A stretch of DNA of 64,000 bases, taken from the NCBI RefSeq assembly GCF_004022705.2, contig NZ_RZOY02000002.1:287758-351757 (forward strand), given 5' to 3'. The DNA is from Mesorhizobium sp. M2D.F.Ca.ET.226.01.1.1 (lineage in GTDB: Bacteria; Pseudomonadota; Alphaproteobacteria; Rhizobiales; Rhizobiaceae). Position numbers and translations under genes: made by a program. Under the pieces are notes generated by a model. That model was not told the origin of the DNA. It worked only from the letters and a program-made list of their open reading frames with translations, and searched no databases. Numbering within the stretch: the stretch's first letter is position 1; each line of letters begins with the position of its first letter. This document shows positions 53,671 to 61,427 of the stretch, in pieces.

Positions 53671-55233
53671 TTGGACAATCCGACGAGTCGCCCGAATGTT
53701 CTCCTCATCACCTGCGACCAATGGCGCGGCGATTGCCTGTCGGCGGTCGGCCATCCGGTGGTGAAGACGCCGCATGTGGACGCTTTGGCCGCGGAGGGCG
53801 TGCTCTTCCGCCGCCATTATGGCGGCGCGGCGCCCTGTTCTCCCGCCCGCGCGTGCCTCTACACCGGCCTCTACCAGATGAACAACCGCGTCTGCCGCAA
53901 CGGCACGCCGCTCGATGCGCGCCATGGCAACATCGCGCTTTCGGCGCGCGCGGCGGGCTATGATCCGACCTTGTTCGGCTACACCGATGTCGCGCTCGAT
54001 CCGCGCCAGCTTGCGGCCGGGGATCCGCGGCTGACAAGCTATGAGGGCGTGCTGCCCGGCTTCACGGTGCGGCAGGCCCTGCCCGAGCATCAGAAGCAAT
54101 GGCTGTCATGGCTGCGCGCGCAAGGCATCGACACAAGCGCCGGAAGTCCGGCCATCCACCGTCCGGCCGGCGGACAGGGCAAGGGCGACGTGACCGACGC
54201 GCCCCCGATCTACACGAAGTACCAGACGCCGACCGCATTCCTGGCCGGCGAATTCATCCGCTGGCTTGGCGAGCAGGAAGAGGCCGCGCCGTGGTTCGCA
54301 CACATCTCCTTCATCAGCCCACACCCGCCCTTCATCGTGCCGGAGCCCTACAACGCCATGTATGACCCCGCCGACGGCCCGGCTTTCCGGCGCGCGGCAA
54401 GCTGGCAAGTCGAGGCGGAAAGGCACCCCTATCTCGCCTATGATCTCGCCAGGCAGAAGCGAACAAAATTCGTCCCCGGCATCGAGGGCAAGGTGCCCGA
54501 CTGGAGCGAGGAGAACTTTCGCCGCATCCGCGCGATCTATTACGGCATGATCTCCGAGGTCGACGCGCAGCTTGGCCGCCTCTGGCAGGCGATCAAATCG
54601 GCGGGCGCCTGGGACGACACCGTCATCGTGCTCACCTCCGACCACGCCGAGATGATGGGTGACCATTTCATGCTCGGCAAAGGCGGCTTCTTCGATGGCA
54701 GCTACCATATTCCGCTGATCATCCGCGATCCGAGCCGGAGAGCCTCGGCCGGCTCATCCGTGGACCATTTCACCGAGGCCGTCGATGTCTTCCCGACCTT
54801 GCTCGACCTGATCGGCGCCGCGCCGCAGCGGCACCTGGATGGCCGTTCGCTCTCACCCTGGATCGATGGCAAGGAGCCGGAGGGTTGGCGCGACGCCGCT
54901 CATTGGGAATTTGACTTCCGCACGGTCGCCGAGGGTGAAGCAGAGCGCCATTTCGGCGTCGGCTCGCGGCAATGCAACCTCGCCGTCGTCCGCTCGGCGG
55001 ACTTCAAATATGTCCATTTCAGTAGCAGCCTGCCGCCGCTTTTGTTCGACCTGTCGAAGGACCCGGGAGAGCTGAACAATGTGGCGAACGACCCGGCTTA
55101 TCTGCCGGTGCGACTGGAGTTCGCCGAAAGGATGCTCGCCTGGCGCGCAGCCCACCTGGATCAGTCACTGGCGCTGGCGGAGCTGACGGAAGACGGCGTG
55201 GCTGGGTACGTGAGTAGGGGAGTAGGGGAGTAG
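53671..55233 (+). CDS. Sulfatase-superfamily hydrolase (phosphonate monoester hydrolase/arylsulfatase-like)
   Basis: A 520-residue alkaline-phosphatase-superfamily enzyme. The formylglycine motif is CSPARACLYTG (Cys about residue 57), metal-binding residues lie in LLITCDQWRGD and VLTSDHAEMMGDH. The lay-out (TGLYQMNNRVCRNGTPLDARH) fits rhizobial phosphonate monoester hydrolases with sulfatase activity better than choline sulfatase. Translation starts at TTG 53671 after AAAGGAGACG. The stop codon lies inside an 8-bp tandem repeat, so the last residues (VSRGVGE) are encoded by the repeat. Confidence 0.87.
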   Translation: MDNPTSRPNVLLITCDQWRGDCLSAVGHPVVKTPHVDALAAEGVLFRRHYGGAAPCSPARACLYTGLYQMNNRVCRNGTPLDARHGNIALSARAAGYDPTLFGYTDVALDPRQLAAGDPRLTSYEGVLPGFTVRQALPEHQKQWLSWLRAQGIDTSAGSPAIHRPAGGQGKGDVTDAPPIYTKYQTPTAFLAGEFIRWLGEQEEAAPWFAHISFISPHPPFIVPEPYNAMYDPADGPAFRRAASWQVEAERHPYLAYDLARQKRTKFVPGIEGKVPDWSEENFRRIRAIYYGMISEVDAQLGRLWQAIKSAGAWDDTVIVLTSDHAEMMGDHFMLGKGGFFDGSYHIPLIIRDPSRRASAGSSVDHFTEAVDVFPTLLDLIGAAPQRHLDGRSLSPWIDGKEPEGWRDAAHWEFDFRTVAEGEAERHFGVGSRQCNLAVVRSADFKYVHFSSSLPPLLFDLSKDPGELNNVANDPAYLPVRLEFAERMLAWRAAHLDQSLALAELTEDGVAGYVSRGVGE

Positions 55234-55320
55234 GGGAGTAGGGGAAAACACAACGGTCGTTATCCGCCAGCTTCCTTTTCTACTCCCTATTCCCTTACTC
55301 CCCTATTCCCTTACTCTCCC
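55212..55320. repeat. Facing arrays of AGTAGGGG-type short repeats between convergent genes
   Basis: Four direct copies of AGTAGGGG occupy 55213-55244 and include the sulfatase stop codon. From about 55280 to 55320 a looser array of the complementary type (ACTCCCTATTCCCTTACT-like) follows and reaches the PRC-barrel stop codon. The two arrays can pair to form a long hairpin and may end both transcripts. Confidence 0.75.
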
Positions 55321-56649
55321 TTACTTCAACATCATCCGCTGCTGATCACGGTTCGCGGCATAACTGCTCTTGTCGTAGGCGGCCTGCGCCTGCAGCTGCT
55401 CCTTGGTGAAGTTGGTGTAGAGGTATTTCTTGCCGTTCTTGTCGGTCATGAATTTGAGCTTGTCCATGCCGACCGCCACTTCCTTCGCGCCGATGCCGAG
55501 GAATCCGCCGACGTCGACGATCACCGCGTCCGGCTTTTTGTCGGGCGTCAGCACGACATCGCCGATGGTACCGATCTTGGCGTCGTTGGCGCCATAGACT
55601 GTCGTGCCCTTCAGATCATCGACCCTGATGTTGCCCATCGGCATCTCGCTCAGCGTCGACTTGTCGATCGAAGCGGTCTTGGTCTGGTCCGTGGCGGCAG
55701 CGCCGTTGTCGGCCGGCTTGTTTTCAGCCGTCGCCTGAGCCGGTTGAGCCGGCTTGGCGCCCTTGTCGGAGGTCGTATTCGACGATGCCACCGTGGGAGT
55801 GGTCGTGGCCGGCGCATTGCTTGCAGCCGTCGACGAGGCGGGTGCCGGATCATAGGCCTTGCGGTCGAAGTCCGGCTGGGCCTGAAGCTGCTCCTTCGTC
55901 GTCTCGGCCACCAGCCAGCGGTCGCCGTTCTTCTCGGCCCACTTGGCCTTGTCGAAATCATAGGTGACGTTCTTCGCGCCGATGCCGAGGAAGCCGCCGA
56001 CGCCGATCACCAGCGATTGCGCCTTTCCGTCCTTGGCCAGCACGATGTCGTTCACGTCGCCAATCTTCTGGGCGTCGTCCGCAGTGCCGTTATAGACCGC
56101 CTTACCGATGATGTTGGTGGCGAGATTGCCCTCTGCCTTCTTCACCGGCTCGGCCGGCTGCGTGGCGGCTTGTTTCTGCGTTCCGGTCGTATCGGTCGCC
56201 GCAGGCTGCGTGGCGTCGGTGGCCTGTGGCGGGGTCGCATCATATGGCTTGCGGTCGAAAGCCGGCTGGGCGCTCAGCTCTTCCTTGCTTGTCTTTGCCA
56301 CCAGCCAGCGGTCGCCATTTTTCTCGGCCCATTCCAGTTTGCCATAGTCGAAGGCAACGTCTTTTTTGCCGACACCCAGGAACCCGCCGACGCCGATGAT
56401 GGCGGACTTGGCCTTGCCGCTGGAATCGAAGACGACATCGTCGACTTTGCCGATGTTCTGGGCGTCGTTTCCGGTGCCGTTATAGACCGACTCCCCGATG
56501 ATATTGGTCATCAGCGCGCCTTCGGCGCGCGGGATAGGAGCCGCCGTTTCGGCAGCCGGCTGTGCCGGAGCGGGAGTAGTGTTTTGCGCGAAAGCGCCGG
56601 TTGCGAGCAGTGTTGCAAGCGCGGTTGTAGCGAAAAGGGTGCGGATCAT
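55321..56649 (-). CDS. Secreted protein with three PRC-barrel domains
   Basis: A 442-residue protein with a signal peptide (to about residue 21, AFAQ) and three PRC-barrel units near residues 45-135, 170-265 and 340-430. The first two are nearly identical (NIIG.AVYNGT..DAQ.IG, IIGVGGFLGVGKKDVAFDYG, WAEKNGDRWLVA). The third is more divergent. Ala/Thr/Pro/Gln-rich linkers join them. The exact function of periplasmic PRC-barrel proteins is unknown. An EcfG-type promoter lies about 92 bases upstream, placing it in the general stress regulon. Confidence 0.88.
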   Translation of the reverse strand: MIRTLFATTALATLLATGAFAQNTTPAPAQPAAETAAPIPRAEGALMTNIIGESVYNGTGNDAQNIGKVDDVVFDSSGKAKSAIIGVGGFLGVGKKDVAFDYGKLEWAEKNGDRWLVAKTSKEELSAQPAFDRKPYDATPPQATDATQPAATDTTGTQKQAATQPAEPVKKAEGNLATNIIGKAVYNGTADDAQKIGDVNDIVLAKDGKAQSLVIGVGGFLGIGAKNVTYDFDKAKWAEKNGDRWLVAETTKEQLQAQPDFDRKAYDPAPASSTAASNAPATTTPTVASSNTTSDKGAKPAQPAQATAENKPADNGAAATDQTKTASIDKSTLSEMPMGNIRVDDLKGTTVYGANDAKIGTIGDVVLTPDKKPDAVIVDVGGFLGIGAKEVAVGMDKLKFMTDKNGKKYLYTNFTKEQLQAQAAYDKSSYAANRDQQRMMLK

Positions 56650-56740
56650 GATGGTCTCTCCTCGTGCCTGATTTCGTGCATGCGACTTCCCCGGCTACCG
56701 ATAAGCGGCAGGCCTGAAGCGGCATGGTCGACAGGTTCAC

Positions 56741-56765
56741 AACGTTGTGACCCAAGCGTTGTTCC
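56741..56765 (-). promoter_or_regulatory. EcfG-type promoter of the PRC-barrel gene
   Basis: GGAAC (56761-56765, minus strand) and CGTT (56741-56744) with a 16-base spacer match the alphaproteobacterial EcfG consensus exactly. Confidence 0.8.
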
Positions 56766-56810
56766 AAAATGTCGAACGTCCCACAGCCGCCCGAGTTCTC
56801 GACCCCTAGT

Positions 56811-56836
56811 GGAACCTTCGCACCCCTCTTCTCGTT
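56811..56836 (+). promoter_or_regulatory. EcfG-type promoter of the lipid kinase gene
   Basis: GGAAC (56811-56815) and CGTT (56833-56836) with a 17-base spacer. Its position inside the longer open frame argues that translation begins at 56910, not at 56769. Confidence 0.75.
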
Positions 56837-56909
56837 TCAGCCTGCGGCTGATGCGTCTTTCAGCCCAGGTTTGAAGAGCCCAGGTTTAAAGACAAGACGG
56901 AGCGGGGCC

Positions 56910-57830
56910 ATGCGGTTTGCTGCGGTGCTGAACCAGGATGGCGGCACCTTGCGCACCATCGACATGGAAACGTTTTCCGAGCAGTTGCGCCAGACACTCG
57001 AAGCGGCGGGGCATTCGGTCGATATCGATATCGTTGCCGGCCGCGACATCGCCACGGCGCTGGAAAAGGCCATCGCCAGCCGCAATGTCGATGTCGTGCT
57101 TGCCGGCGGCGGCGACGGCACGATTTCCACCGCCGCGTCCCTCCTCATGAACAAGAAGAAGGCCCTGGCCATTTTGCCGGCCGGAACGATGAACCTTTTT
57201 GCCCGAGGTCTGGGCATTCCGCAGACGCTGGAAGCGGCGCTGCAGTCCTTTGCCGATGGCGAGGTGATCGCCGTCGACATGGCGAGCGCCAACGGCCAGC
57301 CATTCGTTCATCAGTTCTCGGTCGGCATGCATGCCAAGATGGTTCAGCTGCGCGAAACCATGGATTTCGGCTCGCGGTTTGGAAAGATGCGAGCCTCGGT
57401 CCGCGCCGCATGGGCGACGATCAAGAACCCGCCGGCGCTTAAGGTGAGCCTGAGCATCGGCGAGGCGGAAATCGTCACCCGCACGACCGGCATCGGCATC
57501 TCCAACAATCTGTTCGGCGAAGGCCATCTGCCCTATGCCGACAATCCGGCCGGCGGCGTGCTCGGCATCTATGTCAGCGTCGCGCGCCGGCGTCATCACC
57601 TGGCAAAGTTGCTGTTGGACATGCTGCGTGGCCGGTTGCGCCAGAGCGCGCATGTCGAAGTGCATCAGGCTCGCAAGGTGGTGCTGAAAATCCGCTCGCC
57701 GGCCAGGAAGTTCAGCGCGGTCCTGGATGGCGAATTGGTCCGGCTGGAGCGCGAAACCACAGTCGAAATTCATCCCGGCGCGTTGAAGGTGCTTGTCCCG
57801 TCAAGCAATGCTCAGGCAAAGGCGGCGTGA
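56910..57830 (+). CDS. Diacylglycerol kinase-like lipid kinase (DAGK catalytic domain)
   Basis: A 306-residue protein with the DAGKc/LCB5 fold: nucleotide-binding GGGDGTISTAASLLM (about residues 64-78), LPAGTMNLFARGLGIP and the second domain with IGISNNLFGEGHLPYADNP and LDGELVRLE. Members phosphorylate diacylglycerol or sphingoid-like lipids. The frame is open from 56769, but the promoter at 56811-56836 and the GGAGCGGGG sequence before ATG 56910 favour the shorter form. As part of the EcfG group it may remodel membrane lipids under stress. Confidence 0.87.
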   Translation: MRFAAVLNQDGGTLRTIDMETFSEQLRQTLEAAGHSVDIDIVAGRDIATALEKAIASRNVDVVLAGGGDGTISTAASLLMNKKKALAILPAGTMNLFARGLGIPQTLEAALQSFADGEVIAVDMASANGQPFVHQFSVGMHAKMVQLRETMDFGSRFGKMRASVRAAWATIKNPPALKVSLSIGEAEIVTRTTGIGISNNLFGEGHLPYADNPAGGVLGIYVSVARRRHHLAKLLLDMLRGRLRQSAHVEVHQARKVVLKIRSPARKFSAVLDGELVRLERETTVEIHPGALKVLVPSSNAQAKAA

Positions 57831-57838
57831 TGAAAGGA

Positions 57839-58042
57839 TCAGCTCCCCTGCGTGGATTTCTGCCCGGCGGGCGGCGCTTCCGGCAGGGTCTGCTGTGTCG
57901 TCGGCGGCTTGATCAGTTCGCCATAGATCTCGACCGCGCCCCACGCGATGAAGGCGAGCAACAACCCGGCGACGAGGATCCTGAGGCCATGCCAGCCCCA
58001 GCGCCCTTGGCGCGCTTTGTTTTCAGGTACGCTCTTGGTCAC
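57839..58042 (-). CDS. Small single-pass membrane protein, 67 residues
   Basis: GTG start at 58042 with a strong TTTGGAGG ribosome binding site 6-7 bases upstream. The product has a basic N-terminus (TKSVPENKARQGRWGWHG), one membrane helix (about residues 21-41, LRILVAGLLLAFIAWGAVEI) and a Pro/Thr/Gln-rich tail. No family is recognised. It has its own EcfG-type promoter and is convergent with the lipid kinase gene, 8 bases away. Confidence 0.75.
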   Translation of the reverse strand: MTKSVPENKARQGRWGWHGLRILVAGLLLAFIAWGAVEIYGELIKPPTTQQTLPEAPPAGQKSTQGS

Positions 58043-58095
58043 ACTTGGCCTCCAAACTGCGCGGCGGCGGGCGCTCGAGGCGCGACTGGTCAGGT

Positions 58096-58120
58096 AACGG
58101 GGCGTTAGCACGAAGGTTCC
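58096..58120 (-). promoter_or_regulatory. EcfG-type promoter of the 67-residue membrane protein
   Basis: GGAAC (58116-58120, minus strand) and CGTT (58096-58099) with a 16-base spacer, 54 bases before the GTG start. Confidence 0.78.
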
Positions 58121-58233
58121 CACCGGGCGGCAGCGCCTCTCATGATCATGAGGCGAACGACGGCGGGGGGCATGACCATTCGGAAGCGGTGACGGGCAAG
58201 TCAGCCGCCAAATCCTTGGTCCGATTCGTCGCT

Positions 58234-58698
58234 TTAAGTCCGATCTTCCGGATCTGGCTTGGGCGGATTGGGCTTGGCGTTCTCGCGATAGATGGCGTAG
58301 GCAACGACCGCCAAGGCAGGCGCGACGACAGCCCCTAGCCCGCCCTTGCTCTTGGCAAGTGCCGGAAGCAGGGCAAGCGCCGCGGTAATGCCCAACGCGG
58401 TCATGTCGACCTGCCGCCGTCTTGCGCGCCGCCTGCTGCGCATGCTGGTGGTCAGCTTGTGTATGACCACGATCAGGCCCGCTATGACCAGGAATCCGAT
58501 GCCGAAACCGAGACTGGTCGCCAGCGGTCCGTAGCGCGCCGCCACCCAGATATAGGCAGCGCCGAGGAGGAAGCCGACTCCGCACAATGCAAAAATGGCG
58601 GCAAGCCCGTAAAGGATTGCCGTCATCCGCGCTCTTTGCAGGGCGGCCATCGCCTCACCCGAGACAAGAGCCGAGATCAGCGAGACAAGCGTCCCCAT
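58234..58698 (-). CDS. Phage-holin-superfamily III/YqjE-like membrane protein (DUF1469)
   Basis: A 154-residue protein with two adjacent membrane helices (about residues 25-48 and 52-78: MTAILYGLAAIFALCGVGFL, LATSLGFGIGFLVIAGLIVV) and a further hydrophobic part near residues 100-135. This is the pattern of the DUF1469 family, whose member YqjE in E. coli is encoded next to YqjD. It follows the YqjD-like gene by 6 bases, the same pairing. Despite the family name there is no sign of a phage. Confidence 0.82.
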   Translation of the reverse strand: MGTLVSLISALVSGEAMAALQRARMTAILYGLAAIFALCGVGFLLGAAYIWVAARYGPLATSLGFGIGFLVIAGLIVVIHKLTTSMRSRRRARRRQVDMTALGITAALALLPALAKSKGGLGAVVAPALAVVAYAIYRENAKPNPPKPDPEDRT

Positions 58699-58704
58699 CT
58701 GAAG

Positions 58705-59031
58705 CTAGCGGCGGGACAGGAGGGCGAAGAGGAAGCCGACGCCCGCCGCGATCGCCAGCGACGTCACCGGCTTCTCGCGCACTTTTGCGATCAGCTGTGC
58801 TTCCATGTCCTCCGCGCTTCCGCGCATGCTCTCGAACGCGGCCTCACCTTGCGCGCGCAATTGTTCGACGCCGTCCGCGGCAGCGCGACGGGCCGCGCCA
58901 TAGCCGTGCTGGCCGGTCTTGGCGAGTTGCTCGGTGAGCTTCTGGATGTCGGCTTTCAGTTGCTCGATATCGGCCTCCAGGTCGGCGGTGGTCGCTTGAT
59001 CGGTCGTGGATCTGCCTGCGGCGGTTGCCAT
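58705..59031 (-). CDS. ElaB/YqjD-like membrane-anchored protein (DUF883)
   Basis: A 108-residue protein with a long helical N-terminal part (LEADIEQLKADIQKLTEQLA, a coiled coil) and a C-terminal membrane anchor (VTSLAIAAGVGFLFALLSRR). YqjD and ElaB of E. coli are tail-anchored, stationary-phase, ribosome-associated proteins. An EcfG promoter precedes it, so here stress induction comes from EcfG instead of RpoS (inference). First gene of the operon with the DUF1469 gene. Confidence 0.87.
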   Translation of the reverse strand: MATAAGRSTTDQATTADLEADIEQLKADIQKLTEQLAKTGQHGYGAARRAAADGVEQLRAQGEAAFESMRGSAEDMEAQLIAKVREKPVTSLAIAAGVGFLFALLSRR

Positions 59032-59061
59032 TCTCTAACTCCTTGCGTTTGCTCGGATTTC

Positions 59062-59086
59062 AACGTCAGTTCTACGCTAAGGTTCC
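59062..59086 (-). promoter_or_regulatory. EcfG-type promoter of the YqjD/YqjE-like operon
   Basis: GGAAC (59082-59086, minus strand) and CGTT (59062-59065) with a 16-base spacer, 31 bases before the ATG. Confidence 0.8.
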
Positions 59087-59108
59087 AAGTCTAGCGGTTC
59101 AAGCTGCG

Positions 59109-59870
59109 CTAGATAAGCGGCCTGCGTTCCTCGCCCAGCCCCTCCCAGCGGGCGAGACTCTTCAGTCCGTCGTAATCGATCACCTCGCAGCCGCCGTCCC
59201 GCCATAAGACGAGCTTGCGGTCCATCAGCTTGCGGATCGTCTTGTTGGTATGAACCAGCGAAAGGCCAAGCGTGTCGGCGATGTGCTGTTGCGTGATCGG
59301 GATTTGAACCGGTGTCTTGCCGTTGAGGCCGGCGCCGCGGGCCCGGCTGGCGATGAAAGCAATGAGATAGGCGGCGCGTTCGAGCGCGGTGCGGCGGCCG
59401 ATGCTCAGCAGATTCTCATCCAGCATCCGTTCTTCGCGGGACGCGATCCACGTGATGTCATAGGCAAGGCCCGGATAGTTGCGGTAGAGTTCATGCAGTT
59501 GCTCCCGTTCGAAGACGCAAAGCAGCATCGGCGACAGGGCTTCGACGGAATGCTGCATCTCGCCCATCAGGCTGCCCTGCAGGCCGATAAGGTCGCCGGG
59601 CATGGAGTAATTGAGGATCTGCCGCCGCCCGTCCGGCAAGAGCTTGTAGCGGAACGCCCAGCCCGACAGCACAGTGTAGAGGTGCGCGCTATGGCTGCCT
59701 TCGACCAGGACCGTCGCCCCCTTGTCGACAGCGAGTTCGCCGCGCTTGAAGGTGCTGATGAAGGACAATTCCTGCTTGTCGAATTCGCGAAAGCCAGGCA
59801 ACGGCCGCAACGGGCACTTTTCGCAAGGGTATTGACGACTGGCGACCGAACGTGTGCTTTGGCTGGACAT
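59109..59870 (-). CDS. Crp/Fnr-family transcription regulator
   Basis: A 253-residue regulator. The N-terminus has CEKCPLRPLP, with two Cys spaced by two residues, then a cyclic-nucleotide-binding fold (GELAVDKGATVLVEGSHSAHLYTVLSG, YSMPGDLIGLQGSL) and a C-terminal winged helix (PITQQHIADTLGLSLVHTNKTI RKL-type). The full Fnr cysteine set is absent, so oxygen sensing through 4Fe-4S is unlikely. ATG at 59870 follows GAGGGGTC. It has an EcfG-type promoter and thus links the general stress response to a second regulatory layer. Confidence 0.88.
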   Translation of the reverse strand: MSSQSTRSVASRQYPCEKCPLRPLPGFREFDKQELSFISTFKRGELAVDKGATVLVEGSHSAHLYTVLSGWAFRYKLLPDGRRQILNYSMPGDLIGLQGSLMGEMQHSVEALSPMLLCVFEREQLHELYRNYPGLAYDITWIASREERMLDENLLSIGRRTALERAAYLIAFIASRARGAGLNGKTPVQIPITQQHIADTLGLSLVHTNKTIRKLMDRKLVLWRDGGCEVIDYDGLKSLARWEGLGEERRPLI

Positions 59871-59912
59871 TTCGACCCCTCTTCGAAATCCCTGCCCTTG
59901 CGGGCGCATGCA

Positions 59913-59937
59913 AACGTTTGAGACCGACAGGGGTTCC
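59913..59937 (-). promoter_or_regulatory. EcfG-type promoter of the Crp/Fnr gene
   Basis: GGAAC (59933-59937, minus strand) and CGTT (59913-59916) with a 16-base spacer, about 43 bases before the ATG. Confidence 0.8.
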
Positions 59938-60024
59938 GCGAGGCATGGAGGCCCATGTCTTTTTTAAATGACATAGCGCCGAATTCCGCGCATGAGTGCG
60001 GCCCCGCCGAGGAGACACTGATAA

Positions 60025-60405
60025 GTGCCAGCATTGCTTGACGGACTGCGTATTCTCATCCTGGAAGACGAGTTCCTGATCGCGATGGATGTCGAGCAGC
60101 TTTGCCGGGACCACGGCGCCGCGGATGTGACGATCGCCCGCGAGCTCGCGGAGATCGACGGGCAGGCGCTGCCGTCACACTTCGACGCCGCGGTTGTCGA
60201 CCTGATGCTTGGCGGCATGTCGACCCTGGATTTCGCCGCACGGCTGCGCAGCGAGGGCGTGCCGTTCGTGTTCGCCTCCGGCTATTCGGATTCGGACGAA
60301 ATCAAGAGCTCGTTCCCGGACGTTCGGCTGGTGACCAAGCCTTATTCGGGCGACGACCTGATCGAAGCCGTGGCCATGGCCTGCGGCCGCGCCAACGCGG
60401 CCTGA
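60025..60405 (+). CDS. Single-domain response regulator, FAT GUY-like
   Basis: A 126-residue stand-alone receiver. Acidic pocket LILEDEFLIAMD, phosphoacceptor Asp in AAVVDLMLGG, and Lys in LVTKPYSGDDL. The segment VPFVFASGYSD resembles the PFxFATGY signature of the FAT GUY family of single-domain regulators, some of which (SdrG type) act in general stress phosphorelays. Start GTG 60025 behind GGAGACACTG. Its closeness to phyR, nepR, ecfG and an HWE kinase suggests a role in the same pathway. No EcfG promoter was seen in front of it. Confidence 0.85.
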   Translation: MPALLDGLRILILEDEFLIAMDVEQLCRDHGAADVTIARELAEIDGQALPSHFDAAVVDLMLGGMSTLDFAARLRSEGVPFVFASGYSDSDEIKSSFPDVRLVTKPYSGDDLIEAVAMACGRANAA

Positions 60406-60448
60406 CTGGCCATAGCTTCGGTAAAACCCCTCGATGGTTCGGTTCGGC

Positions 60449-61000
60449 TCACGCGGCGTTCGAACCCGTCACCTGCGCCGAGATCGCGTCTGGACCGAAC
60501 TCGTCTTCCCCGGAAATCTTCAGAATCTCCTGCAGCCGGGTGCGCGCCCGGCTGACGCGGCTCTTGATCGTGCCGACCGCGCAGCCGCAGATTTCGGCCG
60601 CCTCTTCGTAGGAGAAGCCAGAAGCGCCGATCAGGATGATGGCCTCGCGCTGGTCCTCGGGCAATTGCTCCAGCGCGCCACGGAAATCCTTGAGGTCGAG
60701 CTGGCCATGCTGGGCCGGATGAACGGCAAGCCTGGCCGTCATGATGCCGTCGCTGTCCTGCACCTCGCGGCCGCGCTTGCGCATTTGCGAATAGAATTCG
60801 TTACGCAGGATTGTGAACAGCCAGGCCTTGAGGTTGGTGCCCGGCTGGAAACTCTCATGCTTGTCCCACGCCTTGACCAGCGTTTCCTGGACGAGGTCGT
60901 CGGCCCGATCGGCGTTCTGCGTCAGCGACACGGCGAAAGCGCGCAGGCTCGGGATCGCACCGAGCAGCTCGGTCTTGAAGCTCTGGGACACCGCCGCCAT
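60449..61000 (-). CDS. ecfG: General stress response sigma factor EcfG
   Basis: A 183-residue ECF15-type sigma factor. Region 2 reads TQNADRADDLVQETLVKAWDKHESF, region 4 QLPEDQREAIILIGASGFSYEEAAEICGCAVGTIKSRVSRAR. It directs RNA polymerase to GGAAC-N16/17-CGTT promoters. It follows nepR by 3 bases in the classical nepR-ecfG order. Under non-stress conditions NepR holds it inactive; phosphorylated PhyR releases it by partner switching. Confidence 0.95.
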   Translation of the reverse strand: MAAVSQSFKTELLGAIPSLRAFAVSLTQNADRADDLVQETLVKAWDKHESFQPGTNLKAWLFTILRNEFYSQMRKRGREVQDSDGIMTARLAVHPAQHGQLDLKDFRGALEQLPEDQREAIILIGASGFSYEEAAEICGCAVGTIKSRVSRARTRLQEILKISGEDEFGPDAISAQVTGSNAA

Positions 61001-61003
61001 GCC

Positions 61004-61207
61004 TCAGTCCTTTTTCTGGGCAGGTTCGGTCTGTTCCAGCTGGCTGAGCAACTGAGCGAAACGGTCCGGCACCTGATCCGAGACCAATTCGTCATAATAT
61101 TGCTTGAGCTTGCGGGCAATTTCGGAGTTCGCTCCAAGCGGATTGCCATCCCCGTTCCGATGCCTTCTTGCGGCATCAGCCATCTGCTTTTTTGACATTT
61201 CTTTCAT
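61004..61207 (-). CDS. nepR: Anti-sigma factor NepR
   Basis: A small protein of 67 residues (ATG 61207) with the conserved NepR core IARKLKQYYDELVSDQVPDR-FAQLL that binds either EcfG or the sigma-like domain of PhyR. The frame is open to 61228; 61207 has TAGGGCGAC upstream, and 61198 (MSKKQMAD) is also possible. It is divergent from phyR and upstream of ecfG. An EcfG promoter about 94 bases upstream gives positive autoregulation. Confidence 0.93.
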   Translation of the reverse strand: MKEMSKKQMADAARRHRNGDGNPLGANSEIARKLKQYYDELVSDQVPDRFAQLLSQLEQTEPAQKKD

Positions 61208-61300
61208 AGTCGCCCTAATTTCCAGCATTCGAACCGCTCTTCGACTTCAAACCACAACGCAAGCGGAACCTTCGTCTGGTTGCCCATCCCGAAGTCCCGA

Positions 61301-61325
61301 AACGCCGACCTGCTAATTTAGTTCC
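61301..61325 (-). promoter_or_regulatory. EcfG-type promoter of nepR-ecfG
   Basis: GGAAC (61321-61325, minus strand) and CGTT (61301-61304) with a 16-base spacer. It stands back to back with the phyR promoter, only 9 bases between the two -35 elements. Confidence 0.85.
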
Positions 61326-61334
61326 ACAGCCGGC

Positions 61335-61359
61335 GGAACTTTTTCGGAAAGCCGGCGTT
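61335..61359 (+). promoter_or_regulatory. EcfG-type promoter of phyR
   Basis: GGAAC (61335-61339) and CGTT (61356-61359) with a 16-base spacer, about 69 bases before the phyR ATG. Confidence 0.85.
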
Positions 61360-61427
61360 TGATTTTCGGGGCGTGCGATCGGCATGGCCTTTGACAGGCA
61401 ACGTCAGCTGAGGGAGACGTAAATAAT

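Noticed and set aside
53671..55233. Choline sulfatase (betC) assignment
   Set aside because: The active-site surroundings and the segment TGLYQMNNRV fit phosphonate monoester hydrolase/arylsulfatase proteins better, and no betA or betB is adjacent.
58234..58698. Holin-family gene as sign of a prophage
   Set aside because: The DUF1469 protein is paired with a YqjD-like gene under an EcfG promoter; no other phage gene is near.
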